64,000 nt of DNA from Branchiostoma floridae (lineage: Eukaryota > Chordata > Leptocardii > Amphioxiformes > Branchiostomatidae): the NCBI RefSeq assembly GCF_000003815.2, contig NC_049985.1, positions 21,555,527-21,619,526 of the forward strand, given 5' to 3'. The translations under genes were made by a program, and so were the position numbers. Below, piece after piece: positions 55,622 to 64,000 of this stretch. Each line of letters starts with the position of its first letter. The stretch's first letter is position 1. Below the pieces are notes generated by a model. The model saw nothing but the letters and a program-made list of their open reading frames with translations, ran no database searches and was not told the DNA's origin.

Positions 55622-57712
55622 TTGCTTGCTAAAAATATTTGATACCTGTATAAAGCCGAATCTCCTTTATGGGTGTGAAATTTGGGGCACAGAGTCTATT
55701 AATGATTACTCACCAATTGAAATTACGCATCACCGCTTTTGTAAGAATATACTTGGAGTTCCCAGAAATTGTAGTAATTTAGCATCTAGATCAGAGCTTG
55801 GCAGATTCCCTCTAGACTTAGATATATCTGTGCGTGTTATTCGTTACTGGCTACGGTTATTACAAAGGATTCTCAAAGACATTTGTTACAAGCTGATGCC
55901 CTTTTGTATCAACATAAATCTATTTCTAATAGTCGTAGAAGAACCTTGTTACAACAAGTGAAAGAAATTTTGGATAGTAGTGGCCACTCGTACCTTTTCT
56001 ATTCATGTAACTCACTTATACCCCCTTTCCACTAGGACGGCGCTCTCGCGGCGCTCTCTCTGCGACCTCAAATTGGGAAGAGCGCGGTGAGAGCGCGACG
56101 GGATCGCCAAGGTCGCCATGGGAGCGCGCACAGAGCGCGGTGGGAGCGCCATGGTCGCCATGGTCGCCGTCACCTCTGCGACTGTTTTGAACCTGCTCAA
56201 AACAGTCGCCGTAAGAGCGCCGTGGACGGCGATCCACCGATGAGCGCAGAGAGAGCGCCAAGAGAGCGCACATCGAGCGCCGTGAGCGCCACGAGAGCGC
56301 ACAGCGAGCGCGGTGAGCGCAATAGGTCTCAACAGTGGTTTATGATGCCAATTTAGCTAGGACGGCGCTCTCACCGCGCTCTCTCTGCGCTCTCAACTGC
56401 GGTTTGTGAAGAAGTATATTTGACATATAGACAGAACCCGGAGAATGTCCAAAATGTACCGGTGATTAACAATTAAAGAAACTGAGAGGGAATAACCAAG
56501 GTTTAAAGAAACAAAGGTTTATAATTGCTCAACTTATTTTTTTTCAACATGATGACATCAGTTTTCTTGTTCTTCATCTGTACATTTAGATTATTGAAGT
56601 CCTATTTTCAATAAATCGAAGTGTTTCAGTGTTGTATGATTTACACTAATAGTGTAGCATGATAAAGAAATTTATGGTGAACAAGCTACATTACAGATTT
56701 AAGGAAAAACATCAAGACAAACGTGTATATTTCAGACTGAGTGACTGTACAGTGACCAAAATGGGATTTGTTTATAGCCTTGATTTTATACTTTGAATGT
56801 TATGTAAGACGTAAAGGATGACTTTTAAGATACCAAAATACACTATACGCCAAAAGATTCGTTTTCTACCTCTGAAATTCGTTGAATATCTTTCAAACCT
56901 TTGTTAGGTCATAAAAGGATGCTGACATTTGAGTTTTTGTCGCGATGAGAGCGCGCTGGGGTCGCCGGAGAGATTCCACTAGAGCGGCTTTTTCCGGCGT
57001 CGCGGCGCTCTCACCGCGCTCTGGCCAATTTTCCATCGCAGCGAGAGCGCCGTGAGAGCGCCGTCAAGTGGAAAGGGGGCCTTAGTGATATCAGATCTAT
57101 ATGTACAATGATAAGATCTAGAATCTCTGATATGTTTATCCAAACCTCTCGTCATAACTTGAGTATAGATACTGGTAAGCTAAGATTTTATAAGACCTGT
57201 AAAACAGCACATACTATGGAAAAATACTTAGAATTAGATACTTTTGATTTACGCTCGGCAATCAGCAAAATTAGAATTAGTGCCCATCCTCTCGAAATTG
57301 AGAGAGGGCGGTACAAGAGGCTATCCGTGTGTGAAAGACTGTGCAAACAATGCACGTCAAACGTGGTGGAAGACGAATCATATTTTATGTCAAACTGCTC
57401 TTTCTATAATCAAGAAAGAGAAGAGCTGTTCAAAGAGGCCATCAAATTCCATCCAAACTTTCTCACATTCAATGACAAAAAGAAAACAGTTCTCCTTTTA
57501 ACATCACAAAACCCACACATAATAGAAAAGGCGGGATCTTTCGTCTTCCACTGTCTTCAAAAAAGGAGTCGAAACCAATAACCCAGGATCTAGAGTTAGC
57601 TTTTACTAGTTTTAGATTAGAGTAGACACTTGTGATATTGTATTTTACACTGGTTGAATCTTGTATGTTACCTGCAATTAGCCCACGGGCAAGAATGTGC
57701 AATAAAACTTGA
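55622..57712 (+). mobile_element. 5'-truncated, frameshifted LINE fragment in the right arm
   Basis: CIKPNLLYGCEIWGTE, ILGVPRNCSNLASRSELG and VIRYWLRLL, then after a nested MITE KIRISAHPLEIERGRYK and CKQC with a histidine-deficient finger, correspond to the last third of the ORF2 at 42358. It ends AATAAAACTTGAT. Relative to the left arm it replaced about 45 bp of target (left-arm DNA near 37750-37793 has no counterpart), so insertion came with a target deletion. Confidence 0.8.
56019..57081. mobile_element. GC-rich MITE with GAGAGCGC arrays, PIF/Harbinger-like ends
   Basis: Inserted inside the LINE fragment. Ends are TACCCCCTTTCCACTAGG and the complement of GGCCCCCTTTCCACTTGA, with GACGGCGCTCTC in both. 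A TTA repeat at 56016-56018 and 57082-57084 fits the 3-bp TWA duplication of Harbinger. Both subterminal regions are packed with GAGAGCGC/GCGCTCTC. The middle (56400-56940) is AT-rich. No transposase. Confidence 0.65.
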
Positions 57713-57931
57713 TATTATGTCAATATACCCTATGTGGGTCTGGAACGATGCAATGTGAAAATGTTTTAGAAACTGGCAATGGTCAAAAGTATAGAGATGC
57801 GGGGCGCAACTGATTCACAGGACTACATGGTTATTTTCATTGCCCTTTGGATCATACAAGCACACACGCTCACGTTATCTCTTTTCTTAATGTATGAAGT
57901 ATTAAAATAATGTTATTCCTTCTCAACTCAG

Positions 57932-58396
57932 ATCAGCTGTTCAGTGAAGTCGCCGAAAGACTGGGACACGAGAAGACAAGAACACCGAAACAGCACCTCG
58001 AAATACTTTCTGGCTCAGCGGAGATGTGCGACCTTTACGACGCTCAAAAATAGAGACGGGGCAGAGACAGGCATCTGTAAAGAGCTTGACCGTCTGTTGG
58101 AAGAGGAGCTCGAAAGTGTCGAGGTGAAAAGTTGTGCTCCAAAATATACTACATATTGGATGGGTTCACAGACATGCCTAGTTAAACTTCTGTATGGTTA
58201 TTACTAATAGACTTTCTTTTGTTGTAATGAGGATGACATCATGTCATGTTGTAAAATTGTAAATATGATGCAATTGTCATTACTTAGATCGCCGTCTAAA
58301 GATCAACTGTGGGGGAGAGGAAGCTTGTAGGTGGAAATAAAGGCCGAGGACGCTCTCGTGGTGCCCGTGCAGGCGGAAGATGACGTGGTCGAGTAG
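57932..58396 (+). CDS. Right-arm two-exon coding relic, possibly Myb/SANT-like C-terminus
   Basis: Exon 57932-58123 (64 codons, open, after CTTCTCAACTCAG) ends GTCGAG|GTGAAA. Exon 58331-58396 follows CTTGTAG and reads VEIKAEDALVVPVQAEDD to a stop, joining in phase 0. The frame contains TSKYFLAQRRCATFTTLKN and ICKELDRLLEEELESVE. An overlapping frame reads LFSEVAERLGHEKT. Pieces of both frames resemble a Myb/SANT-like fold (E-x-VAERLG, TPKQ, then ELD-x-LL), which suggests one domain broken by frameshifts. Upstream exons would lie where the LINE fragment now sits. Acidic end and intron sites are convincing; the family is a guess. It may be a remnant of the element's own second protein. Confidence 0.45.
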
Positions 58397-59143
58397 CTAG
58401 ATTGAGACCTCACCGCTCTGCTCTTTAAGTCTCATTTCTTTAAATCTTAGCCAAAATGTATTGAATGGTCTTTGTTTTCTGTTATTCCATAGCCAAATGT
58501 TTGTGCTTTTGTGTTTCATAGTATCAGTGCCATCAAACATACCATGATGCTTTTCTTGTAGATAGTAGCATAACGGATACGTGCAGAATTGAAAAAAAAG
58601 TTTAAATGAAGTACCTTTTGGATTGTAAATATCGATAGACCTGTGCCTGGTTTGGATATCATATACTGTAAGTGAAACTGTCTATATCATCTCAAAGGGA
58701 AAAGGAAACCGTTAAATGAATTTATCATATTTCTTTTCGTTTAAGCTATGTTTTGGGCAGAGATCTAGTCACGTGTAACCATGGAAAAGTAACTATGGCT
58801 TTATCATGTTCATTTATTTATATTCATAGGAGCGTCTGGAATATATGACATGTAATATAGAACTCTTCTTGCATACTTATTGTCGATGACCTGAGTGTAA
58901 TGGACTATAATACACTGATCAAAAGTTCACTTTGTTGTGGGTGTGTCATATAAGTAAAACTGTATATCGTACCTCACCTTGTTCACGTCAGGACGGGCCC
59001 GTGTCCCCATGTGTCAGGTCGGGTGAGAAACTCCAAAGTGCCGGACTTGAACTTCCTCTGGTGTCGGACTTGATGGAGGAACACCACTGTGGTGTCGGAC
59101 TTGCCCTCTCGTGGAGACAGAGTGCCCCTTGTGTCGGCCTTGG

Positions 59144-59496
59144 CGAGGGGAGTTCCCTCGTGTAGTACCTGAAGACAGCCAGCGTGCCCCTAGTATGTAG
59201 GACTTGCGAGGGGAGTCCCCTCGTGCTGGAACTGGAGACAGCGTGCCCCTTGTGTCGGCCTTTGCGAGGGGAGTTCCCTCGTGTAGGACCTGAAGACAGC
59301 CAGCGTGCCCTTATGTAGGACTACGAGGGGAGTCCCCTCGTGCTGGAACTCCTACCGCGGATTTGACGAGGGGAGTCCCCTCGCGTAGTGGTTGTTGACG
59401 TTCAGGCGAGGGTAGTTTCCTCGTTAACCCCATAGATCTAAGTCTCAATGGCTGTCCTTTTGAATTTGTGGCAGTCACACGAGGGGAGTTCCCTCG
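59144..59496. repeat. Right subterminal array of seven 17-bp palindromes
   Basis: Mirror of the left array, CGAGGGGAGTTCCCTCG and CGAGGGGAGTCCCCTCG variants from 59144 to 59496, same order reversed. Confidence 0.85.
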
Positions 59497-59671
59497 TTAC
59501 CCCAGAGATCTAAGCCTCTAGAGTTCACTTTTTAAATTTTTCTGTGTCTTTAATTTTTGATATCACAGTCTAAAAGGGTTTGATTTTAAGTTTTGTCGTC
59601 TTGATATTTCAATATTCAAGACGAAAAAAGGGGAATAAATTAGATTTTCCCCTTTAGATTTGGATCGTGTT

Positions 59672-60026
59672 TTTGATAGATTGAATGCTTCTTTCGATGC
59701 ATGTGTACTTAATACACCAATACACCAATGTATTCTCACAAGTTTAGCATCATTTCAAAGAGCGATTTCTTTATTTCTTTATTTGAATTTACCACATGCA
59801 AAAAAAGTGGAAGGGAGGACAAAACAGGTGTATCAACAGCTTTACAAGTTGTCCTCCCAATTTAATGACAACGGCTTTATTAATCAGTCAGTTTTCATCT
59901 ATGACATCGCTGTAAGAACATTAATGCTGCAAACACCTCGAGAACTTAGCATGAAAGTTCATCTGTGTTGGTAGAATACACTATAGAAAAAAATGCTAAC
60001 ATTTTAGTTCCAACACTGAATTAAAC
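59672..60026 (+). other. Continuation of the unit 4 3' flank
   Basis: ATTGAATGCTTCTTTCGATG matches 20188-20207 after unit 3. A 104-codon ORF (59660-59974) starts within the element edge and has no known domain; I do not treat it as a gene. Confidence 0.5.
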
Positions 60027-61113
60027 TAGAGTTCGGCGACCTCATACCTCCATGAAAATTTAAAGCTTTCGTAAATTTCATGCACTTGACTAAGACATTA
60101 ACATAATGTATGCATGGTGTTGTTAATCATTGACTAACGTACACATGTCACAATTATAAAATTCCCATCATTAATCATAGAGAGGTTTTGCAATTTTTAC
60201 ATAAATTATGCAAATATGTTCCTCATTACCATATTTGGTATCTGCTTATATTCCACCTATCATAATTAACATGTGTTACATGTATTGAGGTCCAGTTATT
60301 GAAAACAAGAAAACTGTACAATTTCCTCATTAATTATGCAAATTCAGTCATCATTTGCATAAAATGTATATCATTATGAACATCTTTGCCTAAGCTATCT
60401 GCATGCCTAAAATGCAGGCAACCCGTCGTTCCTTTCTGCAGTTATCCTCTTTGGAATGTCTTGACAAAAACGCCCCTGCAGTTCCACAATTGAATGTTAG
60501 GGGACTGAAACTTGCCCCACTTTGTCATTACGCTAAAAGCTATCTACCACCCAAATGTCACGACCATATCACGTACGGGACAAGAGATACATTGAAAAAA
60601 ACTGCTATGATAGAATATTCTCATTAATTATGCAAATGTACTCCGATTTTGCATAATTAGTATTTTTATCTTGTACAACATTGTCTAAGGTACCTACATA
60701 CCAAAAATCATGAAAATCCGTTGTTCCCTTCTTGAGTTATCCTCGTCAGAAGTTTTTGACAAATATGCCCCTGCTATCCCAAAACTACACGCTAGGGGGC
60801 CCAAATTTATGCCATTTTTTCCTGAGCACGAGAGCTATCTAATACTCAAAAATCTTGACCATAGCATGTTAAGAACACCGAGATAGCAAAACCGGAAGTT
60901 GCGCTGCAGTACCAAGGTCACACACCAGGGGGCCCAAAATTGACCTTGATCATCGCCTTCCCAACCCCTACCCACATACCAAATATCATCGTAGTCCATC
61001 AAGAGGTTCTCAAGTTATGCTGACCACAATATGCGGACACACAGACACACACACACAGACAGACAGACACACTCAAAACTATACCTCCATGAAAAAATGG
61101 AGGTATATATAGG
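60027..61113 (+). repeat. Longest copy of the AT-rich dispersed repeat, 1.09 kb
   Basis: Starts ACTAGAGTTCGGCGACCTCA, TACCTCCATGAAA; has repeated TTATGCAAAT pairs; ends in an ACACACACAGACAGACAG tract and TATACCTCCATG, AAAAAATGGAGGTATA. A short CATACCTCCATGAAA motif at both ends may be a target repeat or family feature. Truncated copies occur in three ANK-MYND introns or flanks. Confidence 0.6.
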
Positions 61114-61116
61114 GAC

Positions 61117-61450
61117 TTACCCTTCTAAATTTTCGGTCAATCTCCGTCGACCTTGTTCACAAAAAATGACCCTCTCTATCTCCAGCAGTGACGTCAGGAA
61201 CACACCACTTTTACCGGAAGGGGTCATAGGTATGAGAAAGTCTATGTCGCCCCCGTCTCTGTTGGGTGTGGGCCGGTGGACTCTAATGCACACTGCCTCC
61301 TTCAGTCCTCGCGCGAGGAAATCCTGTTCTGAGTCTAGGATTTTGACTTTGTCCAACGAAATGGAATGGCCCGGAGACTCTATGTGTATATGTTGCGACA
61401 CCTCAAACGATTTGACAGAGCAAGGGCGCCGATGTTCAAGGAACCTAGTC
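61117..61450 (-). mobile_element. C-terminal fragment of a Penelope-like (GIY-YIG) retroelement
   Basis: The minus strand reads HIHIESPGHSISLDKVKILD, then LKEAVCIRVHRPTPNRDGG. The KEA-x-x-IR, P-x-x-NRDGG block is typical of the GIY-YIG endonuclease end of Penelope-like elements and related families. No reverse transcriptase part is nearby, so it is a 3' fragment. Confidence 0.6.
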
Positions 61451-61499
61451 TAGAGCACTTCTTAGAAATACCGTGTCCTGCTACATTGAAGAAATAATA

Positions 61500-61562
61500 A
61501 TCCATTAAATGAAGTACGCACAGAATACGTCAAAAGCCAAACCTGAGTCTAGCCTCTGCTTG
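61500..61562. mobile_element. Half MITE upstream of unit 5
   Basis: Ends CTAGCCTCTGCTTGTAGC; matches the right half of the 51510 element, in the same relative position as in units 2 and 3. Confidence 0.45.
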
Positions 61563-61808
61563 TAGCTAAAGAGGTCCATATAATTAGCAACCAAAGGCAA
61601 GAAGCAAACGCCCCTGTGAACGAATGGTATCTTCGCATATTTGTACACCAATCACTAAAGACAACACTTGGTGTGCGTTGTATAGAAAATAATCATCTTG
61701 AAAAAGCTGTACAAATACATGTAGAAAACATTATTCTATTCGAAAACTTTACGTTCCCATTGTGGGACAATTTTACCCATGGGGCAATAGCGTGTCAAAA
61801 CAATAGCT

Positions 61809-61814
61809 CACGTG
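61809..61814 (+). promoter_or_regulatory. CACGTG box upstream of unit 5
   Basis: ATAGCTCACGTGACTAG, 85 bp before the unit 5 start, same spacing as in unit 3. Confidence 0.45.
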
Positions 61815-61898
61815 ACTAGTCAACTTCTTCCCATGATTCTTTGGTTTATACTCTTCATACAGCGCGCGGAAGGTGTCAGCAACATCGGTCCTGGTGAA

Positions 61899-61998
61899 AT
61901 GGCGTCTGTGTCTGTAAACAGTTATAGTGAGAGTGAAAAACTATTGCTTGCTGCTCAGACGGGCTCCATTCAACGTGTTAAAGCAGCGTTAAAAGCTG
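61899..61998 (+). CDS. ANK-MYND unit 5, exon 1 (gene continues beyond the window)
   Basis: MASVSVNSYSESEKLLLAAQ and VKAALKAG, ending AAAGCTG|GTAAGCACG in phase 1 exactly like units 1 and 3. MASVSV is identical to unit 3. No exon 2 (GADIDFE type) is visible before 64000, so intron 1 is at least 2 kb, partly because of inserted repeats. An in-frame upstream ATG at 61812 would add a hydrophobic segment (LLPMILWFILFI); this region is non-coding in the other units, so I prefer 61899. Confidence 0.75.
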
Positions 61999-63153
61999 GT
62001 AAGCACGTGATTCAATTTCTTTATTATTGTAGACTCAAGTCATACAACCAGGCGTCGAACCAAGGAGGTTGAATTAGTCGAACTTAGTAAACTAGTACAG
62101 GATGTGTTAGGAAAATACACCCTCATTGGTTCTAAGAAAACCGTGCAGCCGTGTGTTTGTGCGAGTTGAATACGACTTACTTTTGCAAGGACATTCTTTT
62201 TGTTCCCAACCCTAACAGCAGTATCCTGCACTTGCTTGTCTGAATACTAGTTGTTATAGCAGCCCTCCCTCTAGAGAGGATGCCCAATCAGTTAGACCGT
62301 GAGCGGGGGATTGTGCAGCTTCGCTTGCTGAAGAAAAATACAACTTAAGCTAAGGGCACAACCCACCGTAAGTGCAATTTGTCCGTACGGTTTTTGGGAG
62401 GCCACGTCCGCCACCTATTTCTGAAAACGTTCAGGCTGTACACGGCAAGCGCGTCGCCCGTCGCCGCAGCGAATCCGCAGCCCGATAGCACACAAAGTTT
62501 TGCCTGCACATAAAGTTTTACGGTGATTCCCTACGATTTCATACGGAGGCGGTACTTACTTACCACGTACAGATCCCAAAAGATTGCCCACATTTTGGTA
62601 CATAGACAGCACGACTANNNNNNNNNNNNNNNNNNNNNNNNNNNNNNNNNNNNNNNNNNNNNNNNNNNNNNNNNNNNNNNNNNNNNNNNNNNNNNNNNNN
62701 NNNNNNNNNNNNNNNNNTCGTTTGTGCTGTTATCTCCAACAAATTCATCCTCTAATGAACCGAGTCAAATCGTTGTCTGGACAGTGAACAATATCTCCAC
62801 GGACTTTATGAATATTCCGCATTGAGTATCCAGGACAACCAGTGAATAAATAACATCGGTGCACAGTACTTGATTGTATCAAGGAGGTTAGAAAGACTTC
62901 CTTGATTGTATGTTTTACCCCCATTGTTCTTTTGTAGGATATGAATAACATTTTTCTAACATATCAATAATGGAAATGTTATTTTTGCTATACAAGTGTT
63001 GGTTAGATAATTAAGTTCACAACGGGAGCACAGTAAAAACGTTTTCTTTTGGGCTTAGATTTGAAAAGAGGCTTTAGGGAAACAGGCGGGTATTCAATGT
63101 AAATCAAAATAATTTGCAAACAAAGTGCAGTACAGTGCACTATTTGACCCTAT
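61999..63153. other. Unit 5 intron 1
   Basis: 63000-63130 keeps the TTAAGTTCACAACGGGAGC, AAAGAGGCTTTAGGG segment seen in other units' intron 1. No exon found. Confidence 0.5.
62618..62717. other. Assembly gap in unit 5 intron 1
   Basis: Run of exactly 100 N, likely a placeholder size. Confidence 0.95.
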
Positions 63154-63289
63154 GTGGCATAAGATTGTATCAAAGCCTGGCAAAGGAGTGTAGCCGGCCA
63201 AGGGGTGTACATTGACCACCCAGTGGCTAATGTACACCCCCTGGCCGGCTAAACTCCTTTGCCAGGTTATAATACTATCTATATGCCAC
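63154..63289. mobile_element. Hairpin MITE, 136 bp
   Basis: GTGGCAT, CCTGGCAAAGGAGT, AGCCGGCCA and GGGTGTACATT are mirrored as AATGTACACCC, TGGCCGGCT, ACTCCTTTGCCAGG and ATGCCAC. Non-coding; family unassigned. Confidence 0.8.
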
Positions 63290-64000
63290 CGGTAGATCTG
63301 CCTGAAGATTAAGCCCTAATGGATTTACATAATACATAATACATATAAGACATTTATTTGAACTATTTCACCAGGAGTCAGGAATGAACCATACAATGTA
63401 CCACTTGCAAGATATACACAATGTATCAGACATAACACTTCAAATTAAACCAAAGATACAAAAATAAGAAACAATTAAAGTTCCAATTAATAATTAGCTA
63501 TAACAAGTATGTGTACGTAACATCTTGATACAAACTAAGTAACTGAAGGATGTAACATTAACGTAATGTGACTGGACAAATTGAACAGAATGAAATGATA
63601 ATGAATTTTGCATACCAATGTGATATATAATGATAACAGTTCAAACAATGTGTTATCATCTTGTATAGATTGTTTTAAACACAGTGATTGATGTTGTTGC
63701 GCTTAGATGTCAAGGCAAAGCGTTTGAGTTCCATAAGATTACACACAAAAAAAGAGAAAAAAACTATTGTAATATTACAAGCGCGTGCTTTTGGTATTAG
63801 AAACATTACTTTGTAATGTGATTTCTTTCAACTACAATGTACTTTTATTTCGCTTCAATTCAAAATCATATCAACGTTATAAAATCTCGTTTGTGCAATT
63901 CTCGTTTTAATATAACGCTTGTTCACTTTTATCCGTGGGATAACCTATGTCCGTCGATTATAAAGACAGGGTATTTATAATTAGGAACACCAAGTCGAAG
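63290..64000. other. AT-rich end of window
   Basis: Still in unit 5 intron 1. 63925-63975 (TTTTATCCGTGGGATAACCT, ATGTCCG, AGACAGGGTATTTA) matches 23200-23256 before foldback element B, a short dispersed repeat. No exon seen. Confidence 0.45.

Larger units (their letters stand above)
35788..59671. mobile_element. Giant inverted-repeat element, 23.9 kb
   Basis: The left edge starts AACACGATCCAAATCTAAAG and the right edge is its reverse complement. The left arm runs to about 48000 and the right arm from about 52430, with a 4.4-kb loop. Outer arms are almost identical; inner arms (47000-48000 against 52430-52850) are more diverged. Possible 3-bp target duplication: TTG before 35788 and, one base off, after 59671. 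The flanks join into one sequence that matches the uninterrupted DNA after unit 3 (20085-20225), which supports insertion over inverted duplication of host DNA. No complete transposase is seen. Each arm carries a two-exon relic and a palindrome array, and both arms have collected LINEs. Confidence 0.7.

Noticed and set aside
59660-59974. 104-codon ORF crossing the right edge of the giant element
   Set aside because: Starts inside the terminal repeat and ends in host flank; no homology recognised and no equivalent after unit 3.
61812-61898. Upstream in-frame start giving unit 5 a hydrophobic N-terminus
   Set aside because: The matching region in unit 3 contains stops and lies in the 5' UTR; the conserved start is ATGGCGTC at 61899.

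Overview
This is an animal (metazoan) genomic window: genes are split by GT-AG and a few GC-AG introns, and the DNA between them is full of LINEs, LTR-derived elements, MITEs and foldback repeats, with eleven runs of N. The mix of a tandem ankyrin-MYND family, a single-domain peritrophin-A peptide, a CS-alpha-beta defensin and an NCOA6-type domain is what I would expect of an invertebrate deuterostome, and a lancelet (Branchiostoma) is my best guess. That identification is inference. Most real genes here are invisible as long ORFs because their exons are 40-300 bp, so I traced them by splice sites and reading phase.

Layout. Five tandem, same-strand copies of a small ankyrin-repeat plus C-terminal MYND zinc-finger gene form the backbone: unit 1 (507-3580), unit 2 (8452-14462), unit 3 (16635-19621), unit 4 (31837-34735) and the first exon of unit 5 (61899-61998, rest beyond the window). 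They share a five-exon plan, with phase-1 junctions first and phase-2 junctions inside the zinc finger, and CACGTG-rich upstream DNA where it is not hidden by a gap. Unit 3 is the only copy fully readable and intact. Unit 1 has lost the acceptor of its last exon, unit 2 has a frameshifted exon 1, a fused exon 3/4 and a foldback element in intron 1, and units 1 and 4 are cut by gaps. A relic of a sixth unit lies at 30.89-31.23 kb.

Between the units sit unrelated small secreted-protein genes: a four-exon defensin-like peptide (5191-6088) and a chitin-binding peptide (signal exon 23106-23145, chitin-binding exon 29759-29946). A partial gene with an NCOA6-type N-terminal domain and two in-frame minisatellites (26989-28805) lies inside the chitin-binding gene's apparent intron.

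From 35.79 to 59.67 kb the window is one huge inverted repeat, interpreted as a 23.9-kb transposable element downstream of unit 4. Its arms carry seven copies each of a 17-bp palindrome near the ends and a two-exon coding relic that may be Myb/SANT-like. A complete two-ORF LINE is nested in the left arm, a decayed LINE with its own nested MITE in the right arm, and a 471-bp miniature LTR retrotransposon whose LTRs carry a tRNA-like sequence sits in the loop. Two 3.6-3.7 kb foldback elements with TTAA at both ends interrupt unit 2 and the chitin-binding gene. The functional reading (a cluster of innate-defence-type genes shaped by tandem duplication and transposons) is inference from gene content.
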